Positions 44,857 to 57,884 of a stretch of DNA of 64,000 bases are shown piece after piece (position 1 is the first letter of the stretch; every line of letters starts with the position of its first letter). The DNA is from Topomyia yanbarensis (taxonomy: Eukaryota; Arthropoda; Insecta; Diptera; Culicidae), in assembly GCF_030247195.1 (NCBI RefSeq), contig NC_080671.1, positions 199,781,125 to 199,845,124 on the forward strand. The letters are read 5' to 3'. The position numbers and the translations under genes were made by a program. The notes below the pieces were generated by a model that made no database searches, had not been told where the DNA came from, and was given only the letters and a program-made list of their open reading frames with translations.

Positions 44857-46184
44857 GCCTTTCTCAATAGAAAGGTATTGCAATTGCTCTGAAACCCGAC
44901 TTTTTAACGGAGGCACGGAGGGCCGAGTGACATATACATATACCATTCGATTCAGTTCGTCGAGTTCGGCAAATGTCTGTGCGTGTGTATGTATGTATGT
45001 GTGTGTATGTGCGTCTGTGTGTGTATGTGACCAAAAATGTCACTCATTTTTCTCAGAGATGGCTGGACCGATTTTGTCTCAAATGAAAGGTGCAACGTTC
45101 CCATAGGCTGCTATTGGATTTCTAATGGATCCGACTCCTGGTTTCGGAATTACAGGGTGGTAAGCACGACACCCAGAAAATGTCGATTTTAATAAATTCT
45201 GCAATGAATGTATAAAAGTGAAAATTTTTCCAAAATATGACCACAACTGCTTCGATTTGTAGTATTAGGTCACTATTATCCCCAGCGGAAGTATCTAAAT
45301 TCAGAATAACAGTCACATCGGTTTCTCGGAGATGGCTAGACCGATTCAACCAAACTTGGTCTCAAATGAAAGGTATTGCGCCCCCGTAAATGGCTATTAA
45401 ATTTCATCCCGATCCGACTTCCGGTTCTGGAGTTACGGGTTGTGGCGTGCGATCACACAGCAAATTGTGATTCAAACCGATACTCCGATGAAAGCTCAAC
45501 TACTCAAACTACTTAAATTTGCAGTTCTAGATCACCGACGGACAACCAAACTTTCGTTGGCTACATTGACCACCATAGACGGTTCCGGAAGTGCCCGGGA
45601 AAAGCGGCCATCTTTCAAAATTAACGAACTCGCATCAATTTCCCGGAAATGGTTAGGCCGATTTTCGCAAACTTAGTCTCAAATGATATGTATAGCTATA
45701 TTATCCTCACAGATGTCTATAAAATTTTATACAGATCAGTTATATGGTTCCGGAAATATAGACTAAACCGTCCGGTCACATATGAAATTCCCATGTAAGC
45801 CGGATCTCAAAAATTTTTTCAAAGGGGGGACCCCATGAAATTTCAGAAATCGAATTCGTATTTTTGATTCCAAACATCTTTAAATTGCATGAAACGTCGA
45901 GATTTTATGTTACTTCGAAAAAAAAATTTTATAAAGATCGACTTTTTGGGACTTAACCGATTTCGCTCCTTTTTTCAATTCAATATTACCGTGGCTGGTT
46001 TTTCTTTTACAAAATTTTAGAACTCGAATAATGATTTCTTTTCTTGTATATAGTCAAGTCAAGTATAATAAAATTGTAATGTATACATTTGAAAGTTTTT
46101 AATAAATATAAGCAACTAAAAAATTCTCGTGTTCATGATTGAGAAAGGCACAATTGCACCGCTAGGTGGATTAAAACAGGTTTT
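44857..46184 (-). repeat. Repeat family A, copy 6 (near full length, inverted)
   Basis: In inverse orientation it runs from 'tttgcctttctcaatagaaa' at 44857 to 'ggtggattaaaacaggtttt' at about 46184. It keeps the GC-rich box, a GT/GTAT tract (about 44980-45030) and two modules. It faces copy 5 tail to tail across ~215 bp. Confidence 0.8.
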
Positions 46185-46254
46185 TTTGTTTTGATACTCC
46201 TCGGGTGAATTTCACTTACGACTAAATCGTCGTTTAAGTCTAACATCAAGCTCC

Positions 46255-46695
46255 GACGTTCGTTGGACGAGAAACGAAAGATGGTGTAGCTATCAGGATA
46301 TGCAAGAAAGCCTGCATTAGGAAGCTTTACCACAAAGCCAACGCGAATCCTTGGGGAGACACCTACAAAGTTGCCATCAAGAAAATAAAAGACCCAGCTG
46401 ACCCAGTTTATCACCGGAGGGTTGTTCCCGCAGCATGAAACAACACTCTGGCCTCTGCCATCGTACAGTGAGGCAAAAAAGAGACTCGAATAACCAACGA
46501 AGGGCTAATCAAGGTGGCGAAAGCCATGAAAGTGAATAAGGCTCCAAGACCAGATGAAATCTCCAACCTGGTACTGAAACCAGCGATACAGTGCAATACG
46601 GATATGTTTAGAACTGCGCTGCAGAAATGCATCTATGAAGATAGCTTTCCCAGTAACCTGAAGCGACAGAAGCTGGAATGGAAGGCTAGCTAGCT
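46255..46695 (+). pseudogene. R1-clade LINE fragment (region before RT)
   Basis: The plus strand reads CRKACIRKLYHKANANPWGD, then VAIKKIKDPADPVYHRRVVP, then after stops ITNEGLIKVAKAMKVNKAPR and PDEISNLVLKPAIQ. This is the linker and RT entry of R1-like LINEs. Stops and the absence of the palm show it is dead. Confidence 0.65.
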
Positions 46696-47395
46696 GCATC
46701 ACTGAAAGAAACGGATGTTTGCAGTCTGTGGGATGAGAAAATTTACTGATTTACGAAATATTTTCCAAATCTCAGTTATCAAGTTTCAACTTCACTGAGG
46801 TCTCACCAAAACATTTGCTTCCTGCGATCTCGGCAAAAAAGGCATTAAAAGATGAAATTCATCAAAAAACAAAAACTGTTCAGATTTTAGTCATGGGTGC
46901 GTTTCGACTCCGTCGCTTCAGAAACCGACACTAACTTTTATCGGAATAGATTAGCGACGTGATGTCCCGTCCGACCAGAAGTTTATACAGATAAGACACA
47001 GTTGAAGACAAAACTTGTCTTGGCTTAGCAGGCCTATACGAAAGCACTATGCTATATTTCACCCTAAGTATAAAAATTGGGTAAACCAGCGCGAAATTTT
47101 TTGGTAAAACCAGTCCAGTGGTAAAACCAGTGTGTATGAAGGACACAAATCCTAATTTATTAGTCATGGGTGCGTTTCGATTTCGTCTCTTCAGAAATAT
47201 AGCATAGAACTGTGCAGAGCTGGTGAGATTTTAAAAATTCTGTGCTGAAACACAAAAAAACATTTGAGAAATTTGCAAACTTTTTGCTATTTTCCGGCCC
47301 AAAAAGTCGTTCCTGAAGGTATGTGCCGCTTCACAAAAGAAAAAAAATTGTGAAATAATTTCCACATGAGGGCAACACACCTTACGTAAAAAAGT

Positions 47396-47558
47396 TGAAT
47401 GTGAATGTTTCGTGTTCCACTCGTCAGTAACTGACACAAACTTACTACCAGTTAGACGATATATCCAAACTAACACCGAATTGTATCGGTTATCCAAGCA
47501 CGTCTGACTGGCAGCAAGTTGGTGTCAGTTACTGGCGAGTGGTACACGAAACATTCAA
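47396..47558. mobile_element. ~163-bp hairpin MITE
   Basis: 'gaatgtttcgtgttccactc' near 47401 is mirrored by 'gagtggtacacgaaacattc' near 47555. The arms match for about 56 bp with a few mismatches around a ~50-bp centre. Confidence 0.7.
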
Positions 47559-49029
47559 AATCTGAAGATGATTCAGGACTATGAAGAAAAGAGAAATGAA
47601 ATACTGTTTGCTTATCTCTTATGTGGATTATAAAATTCCGGCTTAGTAAAACAAAGCATCAAGCCATCTTTTCAAGAAGTTGATTGTAAGGTTTAAAAAA
47701 CACAAGCCTACTCTGTAGTGTATTGCATTTTAAGGTTTAAAAACACAAGCTCTGTAGTGCTACTCTCGTGACTGATCACTGAAACACTCCTTACTCGTTT
47801 TACAGCCTTTGTGTGTCTTCGGGTATGTGCGAGAGTTTTAGTATGTAGTTGTCGTAACTCTGCATTCTCGCCAAATTTTTGCGAGCCCCGGACACGGACG
47901 AGACTAATCGCTGGGCCGTTGTACAACCACGAATAACACTCGTGTGCTCCGAGACCTTACACCCGGTTCAATGGCTGCCACTCGCTGGCAGTCCGCTCGT
48001 TTTCACCACTAAGAACCTCGTGTCCAATCGCTCGGCTCGCTGTTTCCAGTCCACTGTTGGTCGCTTTGCTATTAGAGACTTTCAAAGTCTCTCGAGCTAC
48101 ACTTTGTAGCGGTCAGTCTGATTTGTTTGCGCCAAGAGTTAGACAACCTACCGTTGATCGACTCTTGCGCAACACCCTAGCAAATATGTACTCCTCTCCG
48201 CGAGGGGAAGAAATTAAATTGCCTGTTGAGATTCTCCTGAAGACGAAAACCATGACGATCCTTCGCTTGGAATGCATGATGGAAAGGGGCAGATAGAGCC
48301 AAAGGTTAGCTGACAGGATAAAACAGCTAGTAGGGTCGTTGATTTCCGACTGTGTTTGTAGGAAAGTGTGTGCAGAAAGTTGCTAGAAAAGGTAAATGTG
48401 CTCAACGTTAGGTGTCATTGACCTCCACGCATGTGCTAACGACCCCGTTTGCCGTAGCCAGACGGCATTATATTTTCTATTCCGCACAGCTCGCCGACGA
48501 ACGAGAGAAGAGGCAAAACGAACAAAAGCAGCACGCGCACAAGGACGAATTTGAACCCGGCACCGTTACGCCGCCGGAAGGAAGGACGGTCCATCAATAA
48601 ACCGTTTTCTTCAATCGCCGGGAAAACCATCGCAACTTTTCCGGCAGATATATCAGTATCAACCAGCATCAACAACCGCTGGTCAGAAACCGGCGAGACA
48701 AGAATCGAGATTGTGTGTCGGCCGTTATGTTCTAGTCCGCAATTCATGAACGCCACACACAACCCTTTAATAAATTAAGCCACCCGTGTGCAAAGCGATT
48801 GCCGTTGATACGCTGGAGCCGTGAGGTGATGTCACTGAAAGTTGAGGATTTGATGGAGAAAAGCACACATGGTCAATGAGCACAGTAGGGAGAGAGTACA
48901 CGCACACAATTAGAAGATAGGCCTAGAAAATTAAAAAGTTAGAAAATACAAACATGCAATAGACCATAAATCTGCCGTTTTGTACCGTAAATAAATGTTG
49001 TTTAGTGTAAATGTAGCGACTCCCCATAC
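47559..49029. other. Unassigned GC-richer stretch, possible retroelement remnant
   Basis: 47870-48780 has a coding-like composition and several frames of 60-108 codons but no recognised domain. AATAAA-like signals occur at about 48766 and 48990. It may be an LTR or leader of a retroelement; not supported further. Confidence 0.3.
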
Positions 49030-49968
49030 CTAACTTATCATCACTGGAACTGTAGCCACTCACCGCCAGGTGGCCCAAACATACTGAAAGCGAAGCTTTC
49101 ACCCGCTCGGACGTGCCTGGCAGGATTCCCCCCAGATAGCCGGCAGCGAAATAAAAACTTTGGCAGAATTTCTGGGGGTCTGGCTGGCAGAGCGCTGCCC
49201 AGCCGGCCGGCTCAAATGCAACAACCGTTTCTGGCAGAATTTTTCGCCTTACGGTTATTAACGGTTTTTTCTGCCGGATTTCTGCCAGGCACGCACCGGC
49301 AGGACCGGTTTTGTATCGCTTCAGGTTTTGCTTGTATTTTTTCTTAATTTTTTTTTAATTTTATGTAAATTTATAATAAAAACATGTGTGGAGACATGAA
49401 ATCCATATTACTTACCTTGTTTGAAACCAAAATCTTTGTTTCTTCCTATTTTTTCATCTGCCAAAACTATCCTTCTTGGAAAAATATTAATATGGCGAAA
49501 ATGAAACAACGATAAACAAAACAGAACCGGTGAGGCGAATCTGCCTGCCATAACTGGAAGGAGTATAGCTGAATTCTGGCAGCGCCATTTTGATAATTTT
49601 GACAGCTGCCGGAATCCTGACGGATTTTTGCTGGCTGCCCGTTTTTCTTCCAAGCGGGCACCACTCATCAAATTCCGCCAAGCGGAAGACAGCGAAACAA
49701 AACGAAAACTATACCGAACGAAGTGACGTAACCATACTAGAACGAGACTAAAACCATAAGGGAGTACTACATGAATCTACAATCATGTAGTACTCCCTTA
49801 TGGTTTTAGTCTCGTTCTAGTATGGTTACGTCACTTCGTTCGGTATAGTTTTCGTTTTGTTTCGCTGTCTTCCGCTTGGCGGAATTTGATGAGTGGTGAA
49901 AGCTTCGCTTTCAGTATGTTTGGGCCACCTGGCGGTGAGTGGCTACAGTTCCAGTGATGATAAGTTAC
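49030..49968. mobile_element. ~940-bp element with 73-bp outer inverted repeats and an internal hairpin
   Basis: 49030-49103 (ending 'ctgaaagcgaagctttcacc') is inverted at 49895-49968. Inside, on the right, is a 116-bp perfect inverted repeat. The layout is A-B-C-C'-A': the unique segment B (49104-49658) exists only on the left. That suggests a palindrome that lost B' on one side. No transposase frame. Confidence 0.75.
49659..49898. repeat. Perfect inverted repeat, two 116-bp arms with an 8-bp loop
   Basis: 49659-49774 is the exact reverse complement of 49783-49898; I found no mismatch on full-length comparison. The loop is 49775-49782. Transcription would give a 240-nt hairpin. Confidence 0.95.
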
Positions 49969-50603
49969 ACTAAAAAAAAGTAAACGTTATGCCTATTGAT
50001 TTTACACATAGATTTTTGCGATTAACGGAGGCATATAGATACTATTTGCTGGCACATAAACCGAATGTGCGTATTTACAAGAAATATTAATCTTACATTC
50101 ACATTTCATAACTATTAGGCACGTAAAACCCCATTCTATAACAATGTGTACATATAACTTATGTGTGTGCATACATAGTTCATACAGTTGACACATAGAA
50201 GGTATGTGTGCGCGTGATAACAATAGCATTTCTTCTTCATATGAATTTTAAGCGGTTTGAAGCAAATAGAATTAACTTTTGGATTTTTTTCAGTGTAGGT
50301 TTGGGGAGTTTCTTACCGCGAATTATTTGAGAGTGATTAGGTTTTCTGATGATTGCTGCTAGTTGATAATAGGGTCGTCTACACGACTTTTGGAGGCTAA
50401 CTTTTGAAAAGCCTGTCTGGTTCGATCCTGATTAATTTTTTTAGGTGAATTTTGTTCAGGGACTCGCCCTAAAAAGAGTCTCATCCGGGCAAACAAATCT
50501 TGGCGTGCAGTCTTCCTACGGAAAGTGGCGTATAAGCTGCACGCTTGCTAGGGATCGACCAGGGCTGGCTACAACTTGTAAAGAGGGACCGATGTGACAT
50601 AAC

Positions 50604-50811
50604 TTAAGGTTGAACAGAGAAAGGGCGAAAATCGAAAACGAAAAAAGCAGTTTTTTTCCACACCGTGTATTAGATCTTCATAAAAATCAATCAGCATTAC
50701 TGTAACAACACTCTACACAAGCTGATTCATTTTTATGAAGATCTAACACACGCTGTGGAAAAAACTGCTTTTTTCGTTTTCGATTTTTGCCGATTCTCTG
50801 TCCAACCTTAA
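50604..50811. mobile_element. ~208-bp palindromic MITE bounded by TTAA
   Basis: The arms of ~95 bp begin TTAAGGTTGAACAGAG and end with the inverse, CTGTCCAACCTTAA. The terminal TTAA may be either TIR or target duplication. A half copy lies at 52328-52440 and a stub at about 51868. Confidence 0.75.
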
Positions 50812-51034
50812 TACATAGTTGTATAAGCTGAAACATATTTTATTAAAGCTATTTATTAATCAGCATCATTCCCTACGGACTGGTTTGTACCGAAAGATCA
50901 AAAATTCTTTTGGCGTCGTATACACAAATTGCCAAATATATAGCTAGAGAGGGCAAATACCTTGAATATTTTTTTTCGGTTTCTTTATAAAAAAAATATG
51001 TTTTCGACAAAAAAAAACAGCGGATTGAAGCTTA

Positions 51035-51780
51035 GGGGCCGTTCATTTACCACGTGAACAGAAATGCCATGATTTTTGACCCCCTCCTCCCCCTCCGTGG
51101 ACAAGTGTGGACAATCCCACCTACCCACCTAGCCACGATGTCCACGTGGACTTTTCCCTTTTTTGTCCGGTAATTTCATAAAAGGGTTTTAAATTCCAAG
51201 AAATTTTAAATTTTTCCGATGTTTTCAACTACTTTGATGTTGAATGTTATCTTAAAACCATATATTTCGTTTAAACTTTATCCACACAATTCTAGTTTTA
51301 TTAGTTTTGTAAAAATATCGCAAAATTTCATAAAATTAGTTTAAAATGGTTTTTAATAAATTTATGTCTAAAAGACACATTTTTTTCATTCATTATAATA
51401 ACGCAAAATTGAAGTAACATATGAATTCTTGAATTGGGTCGCGTATCAAATTATGAAATCCAAAACATAATGGGAATCGATGAAGTTACAAAAGATAGGA
51501 TCAAAAGTTTCTGCAAGCAAAATTGTGTGAGGTCAGCTACAGAACTGTATGCGCGATTTAAGTGTTTACTACTATTGGGAAAAAATTTGAACTAAACAAG
51601 CAAGCGCTTATATGCCATTACTGGTGCAAATTTGTTCTACATTCGATAAAAGGAAACAATAATCAAGAGTCCTCGTGGACAACTATCATATCCCCACCTC
51701 TCTCTTCATTAACCAAACGTGGATTTTCTTGTACCCCCTACCCTCCTCTAAACTGTCCACGTGATACATGAACGGCCCCT
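51035..51780. mobile_element. 746-bp TIR element with TTA target duplication
   Basis: Begins GGGGCCGTTCATTTACCACG and ends with the inverse (CGTGATACATGAACGGCCCC). TTA flanks both sides (51032-51034, 51781-51783). The subterminal zones are C-rich, the interior AT-rich, and there is no transposase. Confidence 0.8.
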
Positions 51781-52327
51781 TATACACCTGGTAATATTTT
51801 CCATTGCCGAAAACTATCATTAATGTCAAATATTTGTAAGCATTCATAAATACCGAAACAACTGATTTTAAGGTTGGACAGAGAATGTGTATGTGTGTAT
51901 GTGAAACTGTCCGGCAGCGATGTTTGCATGCATTTGTATGCACGCATGCAAATAACTTGGTTCCAGGATTTGGGTAGGTGCTAGCTCAATTGAATTCCGA
52001 TGACACATTTCGTATACAGAGCAAATCGTGTTCCGAAGCCATCGTTCCATCAATCAGCCCCGCCCTACTGTATTGTTTGTATCAATAGGATTCAACAATA
52101 CAATAGGTTTTTCGATTTCCTACATATGGTAAGAAATCGACGTGCATTTATTCAATTTATTGGTTTTATGTGTCAATATTTATATTTGTATGTGTATACA
52201 ATGGACAGGTCTTACCAAATTGTTCCTTTTCCTCTGCCTTTACTGGTTTCCCTTCTTCCTCTGATAACACGTCAATTATACGCCCATGGAATTTATCATA
52301 GAGTCTCTGTTATTCCTTCCAACCATT

Positions 52328-52440
52328 TTAAGGTTAGACAGAGTGGGCAAAAAACGAAAACGAAAAAAGCAGTTTTTTTCCACACCGCATGTTAGATCTT
52401 CATAAAAATCAATCAGCAGTACTGTAACAAAATTCTACAT
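52328..52440 (+). mobile_element. Half copy of the 50604-50811 MITE
   Basis: Begins TTTTAAGGTTAGACAGAG and shares 'gaaaacgaaaaaagcagttt' and 'agatcttcataaaaatcaat' with the left arm of the palindromic copy; the right arm is missing. Confidence 0.7.
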
Positions 52441-52449
52441 ACAGTGAAC

Positions 52450-53115
52450 AACGCCAAGCTGAATTGGGATGCTTTGATGATGAAATTTGGCCAACTGCTA
52501 TGGCTACATTGAATGCGCTCACTGATGCAGAAGGTGACGTTGCTAAATATCCTTGTGACATCCAGAATTTGGTATCTCGCTTCAATTCTCCCACCATCAA
52601 GGCTCCATACAGTAAAGCTGACTTCATCTATGGGAACTTTCTGTGGCGCAGACTACCAGCTCACGTTCCAATGCATCAACTGGCACGTGAACAGGGTGGA
52701 CTAAAGCTCCACCTGCCAGCGTTCAAATAAAAATCTTTCTACAAATCCGATATCCTACAAGATAATTCCAACTCAGCAATTCTTCCATTTGATAGCCCTT
52801 ACCTGAAATTGATTCGTCAACAATTCTTACAAACACATCCCCAACTCGAACAACACCCTTCCGCTGATCTGATGTAATATCTCTATGTGAAGAGCCCAAA
52901 ATAAAAAGTAGAAATCCAAGCATAGACCTACTACGAGTGTGATCCAACATGCAACGTACTTCAGAACTATCATCCAGTCAGATAAGCGAGCTATTCCTTG
53001 AAATCGAGCACAAGCGATTGATGTACGGCATCCGAAGCTTGGACGAGGAGCAATACTACGGTGAAAGGCTACGACAACGTTGCGCGGTTAGAAACAACTG
53101 GGCTTCTTCGATTTG
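52450..53115 (+). pseudogene. L1-like LINE ORF2 C-terminal remnant
   Basis: The plus strand encodes FIYGNFLWRRLPAHVPMHQL and AREQGGLKLHLPAFK, a stop, then a frame with YKSDILQDNSNSAILPFDSP and LIRQQFLQTHPQLEQHP. The pattern of a post-RT region ending in 'GGLxLxxPxxQ/K' resembles mosquito L1-clade elements. Several stops; no RT core present. Moderate confidence in the clade. Confidence 0.5.
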
Positions 53116-53242
53116 ACAAGACATACCCTCAACGGAATGCAAGAGCAACGAAAACATATATACTAAAACGTTTTGCGAATTATATTATTGTATTAACAGA
53201 TGTAGTGTTATAGATGTGTACGAATTAGAATTTTATTTCACA

Positions 53243-53496
53243 TATGGTCGGTGTTAAGTCAGACCGGACTAAGTCGCAAAACATCAAAAAGTGAGATAAT
53301 GGTAGCACTGGATAAAGAATTTCTTCAGCTACATTAGACTCTTGCCAGATTTAAAATATGTAACAATAAACAAACATTATGACAAAAATTAATTTCCAAT
53401 TATAACGTAGAGAATGCTGAGATCGAAACTTTAAACTCGTTTTTCTCGAAATCAATATATTGTCACTTAGTCCGGTCTGACTTAACATCGACCATA
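53243..53496. mobile_element. ~254-bp TIR MITE
   Basis: 'tatggtcggtgttaagtcag' with 'accggactaag' on the left is mirrored on the right (cttagtccggtctgacttaa, then catcgaccata), 33 bp or more. The interior is AT-rich. TA at both ends fits a Tc1/mariner-type target. Confidence 0.8.
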
Positions 53497-53624
53497 TTAT
53501 TTGTAAATAACAGAGTTAGATATAACAACAAACACAGACAAAAAATAGAATTTTCTATGGTTTACATAGTCAGCTAAAGTCCCACAACCTACAAACACGC
53601 AAAACCTTACACTATACAAATCGC

Positions 53625-53880
53625 TGGTACTCCCTATTGCTCTGTGTACGGTCACGGGTCATGGGTGTTGAAAGAAGCAGACTATCGAGTATGTATGTTT
53701 GAGAAAAGAATTCTGCGTTCAATACTCGGCGGTGCAGTAAAAAATAAAGCATAGAGCAGGCGCAGGAACCACGCCCTCTACCAAGTATACAAACATGCTG
53801 ACATTGGAAGGCTGATTCACGGTAGACTGTAGACGGCTGGACATGTAGTGCGAATGCCGAATGATAGACCAACTAAAGTT
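53625..53880 (+). pseudogene. LINE ORF2 C-terminal tail fragment
   Basis: The plus strand reads GSWVLKEADYRVCMFEKRIL with RSILGG, then, after a stop, HALYQVYKHADIGRLIHGRL and TAGHVVRMPNDRPTK. This is the conserved tail ('FERKILR..', 'WAGHVVRM') downstream of RT in RTE/CR1-type LINEs. It could come from the same family as the fragment at 18866-19552. Confidence 0.65.
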
Positions 53881-54356
53881 ACACTTCAAAGTAATATCAT
53901 TAGAGCCGATTTCTCATATCATGTTTCGCTATATCTCAGCACTGAAAATCTCAGCAATCTTTGTTGTGATTTTCCAATCACGTCAAATGACATATCAAAC
54001 ACACACGCTCGTAAAAAGTTACTCAGATTCTGAGTACTTTTAACTCAGTTTTGAATGATGTTCGTAAACGTCAAAAATTGAGTTGTCATGTATAATATCT
54101 CTGAGTAACTCTGACTCTATTTTTGGGTATTACACAAGAAACCGTTTTGGAGTTACCAAACGGAAAAGCCGTTTCTCGCCAAGTTAAAAATTCCAAGCGT
54201 CATCCGCCATTTTCCATTAGTAGGTACACGCTCGTTTAGTTATCGCTCATCACTTTTTCACAAATAAAAATTTGTTCAAATATTTATAATAGTTGAAGCT
54301 AGAGTTGTAGTGTGTAAAATACATTTTAATTGAAAGAGTGGATTTGAACAACCAGC

Positions 54357-57116
<2,760 letters not shown>

Positions 57117-57232
57117 TAGGGAAATAAACTTGGAAATAAATTTATAATAAAATAAACAACAATCAAGAAGGTAGTGCAAACAACTTGAGATGTCACTTTA
57201 AACCTTTATATATACTTATTCGCTCTTTTCAG

Positions 57233-57713
57233 CCCAAAAAATAAACGATCAGAACCTAGTTCTGCTCAACGATGCCGACCTAGTTGAAATGGGGATAATC
57301 GAAAAAGGATCCCGTCTAACAATTCTTAACATAATAAAAAACTATAGTTCTGAAGCTAATCCGACCAAAGATAAAATTGATGAGACTTCCACTAATGTTC
57401 AAAATTTGGTAAACTTTCTACTATAATTACTGTAAGCGCTTGTCGTACTATACATATTTAACGTTTTCAGATTAACCGTTCGACATTCGAAGATGACGCA
57501 AAATTCCGAATGAAAATTTTGTATCCAATTTTGGATCAAGGGATCGTACCAGATAAGGACGGTTTAAATCATCTTACACGAGTCGCATGCAAGCAAATGG
57601 AGACTCAAATAATGGACGGTCAAAGGCAAGTAGAAAGTTTTATTTGTTACTCTACTAGTGCATCAAACTATGAACACTCCTTAAAGTGTGATGGAATGAA
57701 TTGTTTACATTGA
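57233..57713 (+). CDS. SAM-domain exons of an unknown protein (partial)
   Basis: A 3' splice acceptor (cttttcag) precedes 57233. Exon 57233-57408 encodes QKINDQNLVLLNDADLVEMG and IIEKGSRLTILNIIKNY, the C-terminal half of a SAM domain (pattern I-x-G/D-x-x-L-L-x-L-x-x-x-D-L-x-x-M-G-I-x-x-x-G-x-R). The intron 57409-57470 is GT..AG. The next exon starts at 57471 and reads INRSTFEDDAKFRMKILYPI, LDQGIVPDKDGLNHLTRVAC. It could end at 57625 with a GC donor (gcaagt) or run to the TGA at 57711-57713. The N-terminal half of SAM is not visible in a nearby exon. The exon's phase fits exon 1 at 54357-54408. Many transposon-linked animal proteins combine SAM with such a second segment. A host role is unknown. 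Confidence 0.55.
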
Positions 57714-57785
57714 ACCGCACGAGTCTCTCCGCTAGAGCAACCTTGCGGCGAAATGCGCAATGCCTATACATATTTATAGGGCTTA

Positions 57786-57881
57786 CGGCCAATTTCTTTA
57801 TCCTCGCTTAAATTTTAAACCGGGTTCACCAGTACGTTTAAACCTGGTTAAGACGTTAAGCGAGAATGAAGAAATCGGCCC
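57786..57881. mobile_element. 96-bp palindromic MITE, copy 2
   Basis: Same length and structure as 3106-3201. The ends are CGGCCAATTTCTTTATCCTC and its inverse, flanked by TTA (57783-57785, 57882-57884). Confidence 0.8.
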
Positions 57882-57884
57882 TTA

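Noticed and set aside
47879..48778. Possible gag-like or LTR protein frames
   Set aside because: Composition is suggestive but there is no zinc knuckle, protease or LTR pair to support it.
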